Shown: one piece after another, positions 11,638-20,758 of the stretch
How the letters are laid out: each line of letters opens with the position of its first letter
How positions within the stretch are numbered: position 1 is the first letter of the stretch
NCBI RefSeq assembly: GCF_018129025.1
Contig: NZ_JAAEDI010000020.1
Location: forward strand, 59,139-123,138
Length of the DNA stretch: 64,000 bases
Direction of reading: 5' to 3'
DNA from: Neoroseomonas terrae
GTDB lineage: Bacteria > Pseudomonadota > Alphaproteobacteria > Acetobacterales > Acetobacteraceae
The notes under the pieces: generated by a model
What the model was told of the DNA's origin: nothing
What the model saw: only the letters and a program-made list of their open reading frames with translations
The model's database searches: none
Program-made: the position numbers and the translations under genes

Positions 11638-12639
11638 ATGGCGATCGGCGTCGGCATCATCGGCCTCGGCATGGCCGTGACGCCGCATTTGCTCGCATTG
11701 CGCGAACTCGAAGCCGCGGGACGCACGCGCATCGTGGGCGGCCACGCTCCGTCGGCATCGCGACGGGACGGCTTCGCGGCGCGCTGGGCCACCCCGGTCT
11801 TCGACAGCCTCGACGGCATCCTCGGCGCGCCGGGCCTCGACCTCGTGCTGATCCTCGCCCCCCCGGGCGAACACCTATCGCTCGCCGAACGCGCCGCCGC
11901 CGCAGGCAAGCACATGATCGTCGAGAAGCCGCTGGAACTGACCGTTGCCCGTGCGGAGGCGCTGGCCGCCACCGCGGAACGCGCCGGCGTGCGGGCTTCC
12001 GTCTGCTTCCAGCACCGCTTCCGCCCCGGCGCCCTGGAACTCGCACGGCGCCTGCGCGACGGTAAGCTCGGCGCGCCGCTCAGCGCCTCCGCCTCCATCC
12101 GCTGGTGGCGCGATGCCGCCTACTTCGCGCAGCCGGGCCGGGGCACCGTGGCGCGCGACGGCGGCGGCGTGCTGCTGACCCAGGCGATCCACACCATCGA
12201 CCTGCTGCTGCACCTGATGGGTCCGGTGCAGGCGGTGACGGGCTTCGCGCAGAACGCCGGCATCCGCGCCAACGACACGGAGGATGTTGCCGCCGCCGCC
12301 ATCCGCTTCGCGAACGGCGCGCTCGGCGTGATCGACGCCACCACCGTCGCGCGCCCCGGCTTCCCGGAACGCATCGAGATCGCCGGCACCAAGGCCAGCG
12401 CATTGCTGATCGGCAATCGTCTGGAATGGTATGCCGGCGACAACCCGCCGGAGGTCATCGACCCCGGCGCGGGCACCGGCGGCGGTGCCGACCCCATGGC
12501 CTTCGACCACGGACCGCATCGCGCCCTGATCGCCGAGATGCTCGATGCCATCGAGCAGAACCGCGCTCCGTCCAACGACGCGCGCAGCGCGCTGCACGTC
12601 CAGCGTCTCATCGAGAGCTGGCTGGGGAGCCGCCCATGA
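11638..12639 (+). CDS. Gfo/Idh/MocA-family oxidoreductase
   Basis: 333 residues. The N-terminal Rossmann fold has GVGIIGLGMAV, followed by the family signature EKPLEL at about residue 100 and a C-terminal beta-sheet domain with the RWWRDAAYF and GGGVLLTQAIHTIDLLLH segments that contain the usual active-site His/Asp. It is an NAD(P)-dependent dehydrogenase of sugars, cyclitols or related polyols in characterised members. It opens a three-gene operon and overlaps the next gene by four bases (ATGA). GAGAGAG precedes the ATG. Confidence 0.88.
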   Translation: MAIGVGIIGLGMAVTPHLLALRELEAAGRTRIVGGHAPSASRRDGFAARWATPVFDSLDGILGAPGLDLVLILAPPGEHLSLAERAAAAGKHMIVEKPLELTVARAEALAATAERAGVRASVCFQHRFRPGALELARRLRDGKLGAPLSASASIRWWRDAAYFAQPGRGTVARDGGGVLLTQAIHTIDLLLHLMGPVQAVTGFAQNAGIRANDTEDVAAAAIRFANGALGVIDATTVARPGFPERIEIAGTKASALLIGNRLEWYAGDNPPEVIDPGAGTGGGADPMAFDHGPHRALIAEMLDAIEQNRAPSNDARSALHVQRLIESWLGSRP

Positions 12640-13436
12640 CCATCACCGGTGCCACGCGGCTGCTGGCGATCATCGGCGATCCGGTGGCGCCGCTGCGCTC
12701 CCCGGCCTTCTTCAACGCGGCCTTCGCGCGGATGGGGCGCGACATCGCCTTCGTCGCTTTTCAGATCCCTGCCGGCGCGCTGGAACGGTCCTGGCCGGCC
12801 TTCGAGGCGATGACGAATCTGGACGGCATCGTGATCACCATGCCGCACAAGGAAGCGGTGATGCCCCTCCTGTCAGACCTAGGCCCGACCGCGCGGCTGA
12901 CGCAGTCGGTGAACACCATCCGGCGCCGTCCCGATGGCAGCTTCGAAGGCGACATGTTCGACGGCGAGGGCTTTCGCGACGGCCTCGACCGAGCGGGCCA
13001 CCCGCCGCGCGGCCGGCGCATCCTGCAGGTCGGCTGCGGCGCCGCGGGCACGGCCATCGCCTGCGCCCTGGCGCGCGCCGGCATGTCGGAACTCACCCTG
13101 CACGACACGTCCGCGGCGCGGACCGAGACCCTGGCCGCCCTGCTGCGCACCCACTTCCCGGCTACACGCATCGCTGCCGGACCGCCCGATCCGCGCGGCT
13201 TCGACATTGTGGTGAACGCCACGCCGCTCGGCCTGCGCCCTGGCGACCCGACCTCGATCGACCCGTCGCTGCTGACCGCATCACAGGTCGTCGCGGACGT
13301 GATCCCGAACCCCGAGGTCACGCCGCTGATCGCCGCCGCCCGCGCGATCGGCTGCGCCACAACTACCGGCCGCGACATGCACGAAGGCCAGGCGCGGCTG
13401 GCGGCCGCCTATCTCGGCATCGAGGGTTGGTCATGA
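12636..13436 (+). CDS. Shikimate/quinate dehydrogenase-like protein (AroE family)
   Basis: 266 residues with the AroE layout: substrate-binding domain, then an NADP Rossmann domain (QVGCGAAGTAIA) and the NATPLG motif. The catalytic pair is retained: Lys72 in ITMPHK and Asp109 in MFDG. The usual HSxSP shikimate-binding motif reads PLRSP, so the carboxylate-binding side is altered. Embedded between a Gfo/Idh/MocA enzyme and a MaoC hydratase by four-base overlaps on both sides, it is more likely catabolic than the housekeeping AroE. Confidence 0.82.
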   Translation: MTITGATRLLAIIGDPVAPLRSPAFFNAAFARMGRDIAFVAFQIPAGALERSWPAFEAMTNLDGIVITMPHKEAVMPLLSDLGPTARLTQSVNTIRRRPDGSFEGDMFDGEGFRDGLDRAGHPPRGRRILQVGCGAAGTAIACALARAGMSELTLHDTSAARTETLAALLRTHFPATRIAAGPPDPRGFDIVVNATPLGLRPGDPTSIDPSLLTASQVVADVIPNPEVTPLIAAARAIGCATTTGRDMHEGQARLAAAYLGIEGWS

Positions 13437-13897
13437 ACGACGGGCGCCTGCTCTACGACGACATTGCCGAGGACCTCGCCTGGGAGACGCCGGGCATCAC
13501 CGTCACGGAAAGCCACATCTTCGCCTTCGCCGGGCTGTCCGGCGATTTCTATGAGATCCATGTCGATGACGACTATGCGCGCGCCCTAGGCTATCCCGGC
13601 CGCGTCGCACATGGGATTCTCGGTCTTGCCTTGGCGGATGGGCTGAAGAACCGGTCGCCGGTGCGGCTGGCGGCGATTGTCTCACTCGGCTGGCGGTGGC
13701 GCTTCACGGGCGCGATCCTGGTGAACGACCGCGTGCATGCTCGCATCAAGGTGGTGGGCAAGCGCACCACGCGCCATGCCGACCGCGGCATCGTCACGCT
13801 GGATCTCACGCTGTTCAACCAGAAAAGCGAGACCGTCCAGGCCGGCGAGAACGACCTGATGGTGCATCGCGCTACCCAAGCAGCGTTCGCGCCATGA
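13433..13897 (+). CDS. MaoC-like dehydratase
   Basis: 154 residues with a hot-dog fold and the hydratase motif GDFYEIH followed by VAHGILGLAL, carrying catalytic Asp and His. The ATG overlaps the AroE-like stop (ATGA). It is the second MaoC-type protein of this region; the other, at 3265-3699, is in the ABC operon. The 3' end overlaps the converging acyl-CoA dehydrogenase gene by 26 bases, so both C-termini are read from the same DNA. Confidence 0.85.
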   Translation: MNDGRLLYDDIAEDLAWETPGITVTESHIFAFAGLSGDFYEIHVDDDYARALGYPGRVAHGILGLALADGLKNRSPVRLAAIVSLGWRWRFTGAILVNDRVHARIKVVGKRTTRHADRGIVTLDLTLFNQKSETVQAGENDLMVHRATQAAFAP

Positions 13898-15029
13898 TCA
13901 TCCGTTGGATCTGGTTCGTCCCTTCATAGATCTGCGTAATCTTCGCGTCGCGATACAGCCGCTCGACCCGCACGCCGCGGATGTAGCCGGACCCGCCATG
14001 AATCTGCACTGCATCGGCCGTGCGCGCGACCGCCGCATCCGCCGCAAAGCACTTCGCCATGCTGGCCGCGAGCGTCGCCCGCCCGCCGGCATCGAGCAGG
14101 CGCGCGGCTTCCACGATCATCAGCCGTGCCGCCTGGATATCCTTCGCCATGTCGGCAACCATCCACTGCACCGCCTGGAACTCGGCGATCGGCTTGCCGA
14201 ACTGCTCGCGCTGCTTCGCCTGGGCGATGCTGTCCTCCAGCGCCGCCATCAGGATGCCGAGCGCGAGCGCCGCGATCCCGACCCGCCCCTTGTCGAGCAC
14301 CGACATCATCATGTGGAAGCCGCGTCCCTCCACGCCGAGCAGCGCCCCCGCCGGCAGGCGAACATCCTCGAAGGTCAGGCCGCCGACGGGGGAGGCGCGC
14401 TGCCCCATCTTGTGCTCCTTGCGGCCGCGCGACACGCCCGCCGCATCTAGATCGACCAGGAACACCGACATGCCGCGATGCGCGGCGGCCAGATCGGTTC
14501 GCGCCAGCACTGCGGCGAAGTCCGCCACCGGCGCGTTGTGGATCCACAGCTTTGCCCCATTGAGCACCCAGCCATCGCCGTCGCGCCGCGCCGTCGTCTT
14601 CAGCGACCCGCCTAGGTCCGACCCGGCGCCAGCCTCCGTCAGCGCGTAGGCGCAGCGCCGCTCCGCCTTCAACAGCGGTCCGAGATAGCGCGCCTGCTGC
14701 GCGGCCGTGCCATGCTGCGTCAGCAGCGTGCCCAGCAGCTCCACCAGCCCCACCTGGTCGGCAACCGAGGCATAGCCGCGCGACAATTCCTCCATCACCA
14801 GCGCATAGGCCAGTGCATCCGCCCCGGCGCCGCCCAGCGCCTCCGGTACGGTGATGCCAAACAACCCGGCCTCGGCCAGCTTGCGATAGAGATCGGCGGG
14901 GTAGGTCTCGCTCTCGTCCAGATCGGCAGCGCGCGGCGCGACTTCCGCCTGCGAGAAGCGCCGAGCGGCATCGCGCGTCGCCGCGTGCATCCCGGACAGG
15001 CCCTGCGCATCCAGCAGGTCGATGGTCAT
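13872..15029 (-). CDS. Acyl-CoA dehydrogenase
   Basis: 385 residues, the normal length. Visible are ALTEAGAGSDLGG (FAD-contacting signature 1), the QFGKPIAEFQAVQW segment, QIHGGSGYIRG, and the catalytic Glu in IYEGTNQIQRMIM near the C-terminus, the position used by short/medium-chain enzymes. It would introduce the alpha,beta double bond of an acyl-CoA and pass electrons to ETF. The gene converges on the MaoC gene with 26 bases of overlap. The context suggests the same catabolic route. Confidence 0.92.
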   Translation of the reverse strand: MTIDLLDAQGLSGMHAATRDAARRFSQAEVAPRAADLDESETYPADLYRKLAEAGLFGITVPEALGGAGADALAYALVMEELSRGYASVADQVGLVELLGTLLTQHGTAAQQARYLGPLLKAERRCAYALTEAGAGSDLGGSLKTTARRDGDGWVLNGAKLWIHNAPVADFAAVLARTDLAAAHRGMSVFLVDLDAAGVSRGRKEHKMGQRASPVGGLTFEDVRLPAGALLGVEGRGFHMMMSVLDKGRVGIAALALGILMAALEDSIAQAKQREQFGKPIAEFQAVQWMVADMAKDIQAARLMIVEAARLLDAGGRATLAASMAKCFAADAAVARTADAVQIHGGSGYIRGVRVERLYRDAKITQIYEGTNQIQRMIMARTLLG

Positions 15030-15085
15030 GCCGCTTCTCCCGGATCCCCCGGGAAGTCTGCACCGCGCGGCCGGCGCGCGTCACG

Positions 15086-15958
15086 TCAGGCGGTGATCTC
15101 GGTCAGCGTGATCTCGGGCGGCACGCCGAAGCGGATCGGCAACGTGCTGACGCCCAGCCCGCCCGACACGACCAGGTCGCGCCCTTCCTCCCGCACATGC
15201 CCATAGGCATAGCGGTTGCCGAGGCGCGAGGACGTCACCGGCGACCAGCCAAGCAGCCGCACCTGCCCGCCATGGGTGTGCCCGCTGAAGGTCACGGCGG
15301 CGCGGGCGGGCAGGACGGCGAAGATATCGGGCTCATGCGCCATCAGCAGCAACGGTGCATCGCCCGTTACCTGCCCCAGCATGCGCGGCACGTCGGCCGC
15401 GCCGCGCCCGACCCTGAACGCCCATTGCGAATCAAGCCCGCCGAGCAGCACAGGCCCCGCCTGGACGACCTCATTGGACAGCGTCCGGATGCCATGCCGC
15501 GCGAGCGCCCGGGCCATTGCCGGCACGGCGCCGGTGCCGCGGCGCATCGCCTCGGCATCTTCCCACCAATCATGGTTGCCGTTCACGGCAAAGACGCCGA
15601 GCGGCGCGCGCAGCCCGGCCAGCCGGCGCGCGACCGAATTGTGCGGCAACACCCGGTCGACGCCTCGGCAGGCAGGCCCGAAATCGCCCGTGAGCAGCAC
15701 GAGGTCCGGCTTCAGCGCATTCGCCCGCTCGACGATCTGCTCGATCCGCGCCTCGTCCATGAACGGTGCGCCGGCGTGCAGGTCGCTCACCTGGGCTACG
15801 CGCAGTGTCAGCCCCGCCGGCCAGCCCGCAGGCCGCAGGTGGTGCTCCTGTACCCGCAGCCGCAGGAACGGCTCGACACCGAGGCCGTAGGCGCTGGTTG
15901 CCACACCGGCGACCGCCAACCCGCCCAGCGTCGCAATGATGCCCCGTCGGCCGATCAT
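15086..15958 (-). CDS. Calcineurin-like metallophosphoesterase
   Basis: 290 residues. All family metal motifs are present in order: SDLHAG, TGDFG, NGNHDWW, an isolated MAHEPD and GHTHGGQ. An N-terminal membrane/signal segment (IIATLGGLAVAGVATSAYG) places it at the periplasmic side of the inner membrane, as in the YkuE/YaeI branch. The ATG at 15958 was chosen over 15994 because it puts the RR-type signal at the very start. The gene is followed 57 bases upstream in coordinates by the acyl-CoA dehydrogenase start. Confidence 0.88.
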   Translation of the reverse strand: MIGRRGIIATLGGLAVAGVATSAYGLGVEPFLRLRVQEHHLRPAGWPAGLTLRVAQVSDLHAGAPFMDEARIEQIVERANALKPDLVLLTGDFGPACRGVDRVLPHNSVARRLAGLRAPLGVFAVNGNHDWWEDAEAMRRGTGAVPAMARALARHGIRTLSNEVVQAGPVLLGGLDSQWAFRVGRGAADVPRMLGQVTGDAPLLLMAHEPDIFAVLPARAAVTFSGHTHGGQVRLLGWSPVTSSRLGNRYAYGHVREEGRDLVVSGGLGVSTLPIRFGVPPEITLTEITA

Positions 15959-16022
15959 TGCCGCATATTGCACCGGCGAAGATGGCAAGCCCACGGCATC
16001 GCCGGCTGCATTCCGGCCCCGA

Positions 16023-16670
16023 TCAGATGGCGGTGGGCGCGCGGAAGCGCCCTTCCTTCGACAGATCCGCCGCGCGCCAGAAGTACCAGGCCGCCGTGGT
16101 GCGATACGGCGCCCAGGCTTCCCCTATCGCCGCAAAGGCGCGCGGCTTGGGCTGCTCATCGAGCCGCGCCGCGACGCGATACCCCTCCCGCACGCCGAAA
16201 TCGTCGACCGGCAGGATATCCGCCCGGCCGAGCGTGAAGATCAGCAGCATCTCCACGGTCCAGCGCCCGACGCCACGCAGCGGCAGCAGCCGTTCGACCA
16301 GCTCCTCATCGGTCAGCCGCCGCGCGGCGGCCCGCGTCGGCACCATCCCGGTGGCCGCCTTCTCCGCGATGTCGCGGATGGCGAGCACCTTGTTGCCAGA
16401 CAGGCCGCAGGCCCGCATCTGTTCCGGCGTCAGCGCCAGTACCTCCTCCGGCGCCGGGAAGCCCTTCGGGCAGCAACAGGCGATGAAGCGGCCGAGGATC
16501 GCCTCCGCCGCCCGCCCATGCACTTGTTGGTGTGCGATGGCCCGCACCAGCGCTTCATAAGGCTGGCGCCGCGCCGGCGTCAGCGTGCAGGGCCCGACCT
16601 GGCGGATCACCGCCTTCATCATCGGGTCCCGTCGTAGGTGCTTCAGCGCCTCCGGCGTGCCGATGCTCAC
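16023..16670 (-). CDS. DNA-3-methyladenine glycosylase, AlkA/HhH-GPD family
   Basis: 215 residues with AIAHQQVHGRAAEAI, then the helix-hairpin-helix LRGVGRWTVEMLL and the catalytic Asp region LPVDDFGV (Asp156/157). It excises alkylated purines. The GTG start at 16670 overlaps the stop of the TRAP DctM gene (GTGA), so this repair gene is translationally coupled to a transporter operon, an odd partnership. An alternative start is the MMKAV methionine pair about 17 codons in. Confidence 0.87.
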   Translation of the reverse strand: MSIGTPEALKHLRRDPMMKAVIRQVGPCTLTPARRQPYEALVRAIAHQQVHGRAAEAILGRFIACCCPKGFPAPEEVLALTPEQMRACGLSGNKVLAIRDIAEKAATGMVPTRAAARRLTDEELVERLLPLRGVGRWTVEMLLIFTLGRADILPVDDFGVREGYRVAARLDEQPKPRAFAAIGEAWAPYRTTAAWYFWRAADLSKEGRFRAPTAI

Positions 16671-17944
16671 CGGAAGACGAGGTGCGGCAGCACCAGGGTG
16701 ATGGCGGGGACGTAGGTGATAACCATCAGGCAAGCGAAGATCACGGCGATGAAGACCGCAAGCGGCTTCATCATCTTGTCGATGCTGCACCCCGCCACCT
16801 GCGCCGCCGCGAACAGGTTCACGCCGAAGGGCGGCGTGATCATGCCGAGCGCGAGGTTCACCACCATGATGGTACCGAAATGTACCCCGTCCACGCCCAC
16901 CCGCACCGCGGCCTCATGCAGGATGGGCGCCAGCACGATGATCGAGGCCGAGGTCTCGACGAACATGCCCACCACGAACAGGAACAGGTTCACCACCAGC
17001 AGGTAGGCCGCCGGGCTGTCGAAGGATGTCGAAAGCCAGGCCGCCGCCGCGTCCGGCACGTTCTGCCGGTTCAGCAGCCAGGAGAACAGCGCCGCGCAGG
17101 CGATGATGAACATGATCACCGCGCTGCTGATCACCGATTTGCGGAATATCGGATACAGGTCCCGCAGCCCGATTTCCCGGTGCAGGAACATGCCCACGAT
17201 CAGGGCGTAGACGACGGCGATGACCGAGGCCTCGGTCGGCGTGGTGATGCCGCCATAGATGCCGCCCAGCACCACCACCGGCATGATGAGCGCGAAGCCG
17301 GCCTGGCGCGTCGCGGTCAGGAAGGGCAGGCGGCCGACGCCGTCCTGCTTCCCCCAGCCCCTGATGCGGCACCAGATCAGCACGGTGACGATCAGCGCCC
17401 CGCCGATCAGGATCCCCGGGCCGAAGCCGGCGATAAACAGTTCCGGGATCGAGGTCTGCGTCGTCACGCCATAGAGGATCATCGGGATCGAGGGCGGGAT
17501 GACCACGCCGAGTTCCGCCGCCGTCGCCTGCAGCGCGGCGGCGAAGGCCACGGGATAGCCCGCCCGCACCAGCGCCGGGATCATAATCGCGCCGATCGCG
17601 AAGGTGGTCGCGACCGAGGACCCGCTGATCGCCGCGAAGATCATGCAGGTGACGACGCAGGTGGCCGGCAGCCCGCCCTGCACCCCGCCCACGATCGACC
17701 GCGCGAACTCGACGAGCCGGCGGGAGATGCCGCCGACATCCATCACGTTCCCCGCCAGGATGAAGAACGGGATGGCCGCGAGCGGAAACTTGTCCAGCGC
17801 CACGAACAACTGCTGCGCCGCGACGATCAGCGGGAAGCTGGTGAAGCCGGCGATGCCGACGATGGCGGCGATGCCGATCGCGATGGCGACCGGGATGCTG
17901 ATGGCGAACAGCACCAGCATCGTGGTGAGCATGGCCGGGCTCAT
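16667..17944 (-). CDS. TRAP transporter large permease (DctM)
   Basis: 425 residues, about twelve hydrophobic segments. Family landmarks are FFILAGNVMDVGGISRRLVEF, the ISGSSVATTFAIG loop, and ITPPFGVNLF. It forms the ion-driven translocation channel with DctQ. The ATG at 17944 comes 37 bases after the DctQ stop; the longer frame to 18076 would run through dctQ and is not credible. The alkA gene overlaps its 3' end. Confidence 0.92.
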   Translation of the reverse strand: MSPAMLTTMLVLFAISIPVAIAIGIAAIVGIAGFTSFPLIVAAQQLFVALDKFPLAAIPFFILAGNVMDVGGISRRLVEFARSIVGGVQGGLPATCVVTCMIFAAISGSSVATTFAIGAIMIPALVRAGYPVAFAAALQATAAELGVVIPPSIPMILYGVTTQTSIPELFIAGFGPGILIGGALIVTVLIWCRIRGWGKQDGVGRLPFLTATRQAGFALIMPVVVLGGIYGGITTPTEASVIAVVYALIVGMFLHREIGLRDLYPIFRKSVISSAVIMFIIACAALFSWLLNRQNVPDAAAAWLSTSFDSPAAYLLVVNLFLFVVGMFVETSASIIVLAPILHEAAVRVGVDGVHFGTIMVVNLALGMITPPFGVNLFAAAQVAGCSIDKMMKPLAVFIAVIFACLMVITYVPAITLVLPHLVFR

Positions 17945-17981
17945 GGCGCGATCGCTCCCGCCGTCCGGTTCCTGGCCTGCC

Positions 17982-18578
17982 TCATACCGCCGTTTCCAGT
18001 TCTTCCGAGCGATGGTCCAGGAACTGCGCGACCGCGCCGACCATCGCGAACATCGCGCCGATCGGAATGGCGGCATAGCCCCACGACATCGACACCTCGA
18101 GCCCTGCCATCTCCTGGAACTGCACGCGCTGCGCCATCATCCAGCCGAACCAGAACATGATGCCAAGAAGCGTGAGCGCCGCCGCCAGTGCCGCCGCTTC
18201 CAGCGCCCGCCGCACCGCGCCGGTGGAATAGCGATGCGCCACGTCGATCGACACCAGCGCCCCCGCGCGCAGCGCCAGCGCTACGCCGAGGAAGGCCATC
18301 CAGATCAGCGCGGTGCGCACCAGCGCTTCGGACCACACGGATGGCGTCTCCGTCGCGAAGCGCGCCACCACCTGCCACAGCCCAGCACCGACCGCGATCG
18401 TCAGCGCAAGGCATGCCGCCACGGCGGCGACGCCGGTCGTGATGCGGTCGATCCACAGGATCGCCGACCGCACGGCACCGCGTGCGCCCCCGCCGGAGCC
18501 AGCCCAGAGTGCGAGAATGACGGTCGCGGCGGTGGCGGCGACCGTCACCTGCAGCGGCAGGAGGTTCATGGCATTCAT
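17982..18578 (-). CDS. TRAP transporter small permease (DctQ)
   Basis: 198 residues with hydrophobic segments at about 6-28, 40-65, 82-105, 122-150 and 165-188 and the DctQ core FLGVALALRAGALVSIDV. It is a little longer than minimal DctQ proteins because of an extra N-terminal helix. It lies between the binding protein (33 bases away) and DctM (37 bases), in standard P-Q-M order. Methionine 4 is an alternative start. Confidence 0.9.
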   Translation of the reverse strand: MNAMNLLPLQVTVAATAATVILALWAGSGGGARGAVRSAILWIDRITTGVAAVAACLALTIAVGAGLWQVVARFATETPSVWSEALVRTALIWMAFLGVALALRAGALVSIDVAHRYSTGAVRRALEAAALAAALTLLGIMFWFGWMMAQRVQFQEMAGLEVSMSWGYAAIPIGAMFAMVGAVAQFLDHRSEELETAV

Positions 18579-18611
18579 GGTATCTCCTCGGAAGTCTGGG
18601 CGCGCTGCATG

Positions 18612-19589
18612 TCAGTTCGGCTGCCAGTCCCGGATGCGCCGGAGCGTCGCGGCATCCAGGGTGCGTTCCCATTCCGCGAAGGCGGGCGCGAGCGCGGCCT
18701 GGAAGGCGGCGGTGTCCACCTCGGTGATCACCGTCATCCCGCGCCGGCGGAGCTCCGCGACGCCCGCCTCGTCATCCGCGGTGACGCGGGCGCGGTTCGC
18801 ACGCTGCGCTTCCTGCGCCGCCTGGTAGAACAGCGCCCGATCGGCCTGGCTCAGCCGCGCGACGGTCTGCGGGTTGCAGATCATCACCTGCGGCGAATAG
18901 ACGTGGCGCGTCATGGTGAAGTAGCGCTGCACCTGGAAGATGTTGTTCGCCACGATCACCGAGATCGGGTTCTCCTGCCCATCCACCGTGCCCTGCTGCA
19001 ACGCCGGGATCAGCTCGGAGAAGGCCATCGGCGTCGGCAGCGCGCCGAGCGTCTGAAACGCCCGCATATGCACCTGGTTCTCCATGGTGCGGATCTTGAG
19101 GCCGCGCAGATCGGCCGGGGTGTTAATCTCCCGGCGCGAATTGGTCATGTTGCGGAAACCGTTCTCCAGCCACACGACGCCAACCAGACCGCGCGCCGGA
19201 AAGCGGGCCAGAACCTGCTGCCCGACCTCGGAATCGAGCACGCCGCGCGCATGGGCGGCATCGCGGAACAGGAAGGGCACGTCGAACAGGCGGACTTCCG
19301 GCACGAAATTGCCGACCGGTCCGGTCGAGGTGAAGGTGCAGTCGATGGTGCCGATCTGCGCGCTCTCGACCATCTCCCGCTCATTGTCCTGGCGCTGCGC
19401 GATGACGCGGTATCGCCCGTTGGTCAGCCGCTCGAAGGCCTCCTTGAAGGTGTAGGCGCCGACGCCGGTATGGCTGTTGGCGGGCAGGGCGTGCTGGACC
19501 GTGATCTCGGTCTGGGCCTGCGCCGGCGCGGTGGCGAGCGGCGCGGCGAGGGCGAAGGCGAAGGCGAGGCGTCGGGCAAGCGTCGTCAT
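18612..19589 (-). CDS. TRAP binding protein DctP (copy 1 of a tandem pair)
   Basis: 325 residues with a cleavable signal ending near AQAQ. Family features include the ligand-carboxylate Arg region LRGLKIRTMENQVHMRAFQTLGA, split here only for quotation, and FSELIPALQQGTVDGQENP. It is the periplasmic receptor for an organic acid. About three quarters of mature residues match its neighbour at 19706-20680 by eye, indicating a tandem duplication. The ATG at 19589 follows a GGAGGA site; the frame to 19634 would put a non-signal sequence first. Confidence 0.92.
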   Translation of the reverse strand: MTTLARRLAFAFALAAPLATAPAQAQTEITVQHALPANSHTGVGAYTFKEAFERLTNGRYRVIAQRQDNEREMVESAQIGTIDCTFTSTGPVGNFVPEVRLFDVPFLFRDAAHARGVLDSEVGQQVLARFPARGLVGVVWLENGFRNMTNSRREINTPADLRGLKIRTMENQVHMRAFQTLGALPTPMAFSELIPALQQGTVDGQENPISVIVANNIFQVQRYFTMTRHVYSPQVMICNPQTVARLSQADRALFYQAAQEAQRANRARVTADDEAGVAELRRRGMTVITEVDTAAFQAALAPAFAEWERTLDAATLRRIRDWQPN

Positions 19590-19705
19590 CGTGAATCCTC
19601 CACATTGGTTTGTTGTTGATTCGCACATAACCAAGCGTGCGGGGCGCTGGCAATGATGCCCGCGTCCCGCTTCGGGAGGATCTGGCCCTCAATGGGCCGG
19701 CACGG

Positions 19706-20680
19706 TCAGCCCGGCTGCCAGTCCCGCAGCCGGCGCAGCGTGGCGGCATCCAGCTCCCGCTCATACTGCGCGAAGGCAGCGGCGAGGGCCGCCTGGAAGG
19801 CCGCGGTGTCGACCTGCGTCACCACCTGCATGCCGCGCCGCCGAAGCTCATCGACGCCAGATGCTTCATCGGCGCTGACGCGCTCGCGGTTGGCCCGCTG
19901 GGCGGCCCGCGCGGCTTCCATGAAGGCGGCGCGGTCGGCAGGCGTCATCGCCTGCAGCATTGCCGGATTGCAGATCAGTAATCCCGGCGAATAGACATGG
20001 CCGGTCAGCGTCAGATACCGCTGCACCTGGTTCAGATTATTCGCGACGATGACCGGGATCGGGTTCTCCTGCCCGTCCACCGTGCCCTGCTGCAGGGCGG
20101 GGACCAGCTCGGAGAAGGCCATCGGCGTCGGCAGGGCGCCGAGCGTCGAGAAGGCCCGCATATGTACCTGGTTCTCCATGGTGCGGACCTTCAGGCCGCG
20201 CACATCGGCCGGTGCGTTCACCTCGCGGCGCGAATTGGTCAGGTGGCGGAAGCCGTTCTCCAGCCAGATCACGCCCACCAGTCCGCGCGGCTGGAACTGG
20301 GCCAGGATCTGCTGCCCGACCTCGGAATCGAGCGCCCCGCGCGCATGGGCGTAGTCGCGGAACAGGAAGGGCACGTCCACCACACGCACCGCCGGGACGA
20401 AGTTACCGACCGGGCCCGTCGAGCCGATGTAGCACTCGACCGTGCCGATCTGGACGCTCTCGACGATCTCGCGCTCATTGTCGTTGCGCTGGATGTTCAC
20501 GCGGTACCGGCCGCCGGTCGCGCGCTCGAAGCTCTCCTTCAGCGCGGCGGCCCCGGCGCCGTAATGGCTGTTGGTCGGCAGCGGGTGCTGGATGGTGATG
20601 GTGGTCTGGGCCAGGGCCGGCGTACCGGCGAGGCCGGCGGCGGCCAGCAAGGCGAAGGCCGCGCGACGGGCGATGGACAT
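19706..20680 (-). CDS. TRAP binding protein DctP (copy 2 of a tandem pair)
   Basis: 324 residues, signal MSIARRAAFALLAAAGLAG ending at ALAQ. It shares with copy 1 the blocks STGPVGNFVP, DSEVGQQ, VRTMENQVHMRAF and ELVPALQQGTVDGQENP; differences cluster in the first 40 mature residues and around YSPGLLICNPAML, which may tune ligand choice. It is the first gene of the operon (dctP-dctP-dctQ-dctM-alkA). The leader contains an inverted repeat, GGCGGC..GCCGCC, near 20703-20718. Confidence 0.92.
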   Translation of the reverse strand: MSIARRAAFALLAAAGLAGTPALAQTTITIQHPLPTNSHYGAGAAALKESFERATGGRYRVNIQRNDNEREIVESVQIGTVECYIGSTGPVGNFVPAVRVVDVPFLFRDYAHARGALDSEVGQQILAQFQPRGLVGVIWLENGFRHLTNSRREVNAPADVRGLKVRTMENQVHMRAFSTLGALPTPMAFSELVPALQQGTVDGQENPIPVIVANNLNQVQRYLTLTGHVYSPGLLICNPAMLQAMTPADRAAFMEAARAAQRANRERVSADEASGVDELRRRGMQVVTQVDTAAFQAALAAAFAQYERELDAATLRRLRDWQPG

Positions 20681-20758
20681 TCCTGGATCTCTCCCTTGCG
20701 GGCGGCGGTTGCCGCCACCCGCTTATACAGCCCTCCTACGCGAAGGCCGGGGATGAGA

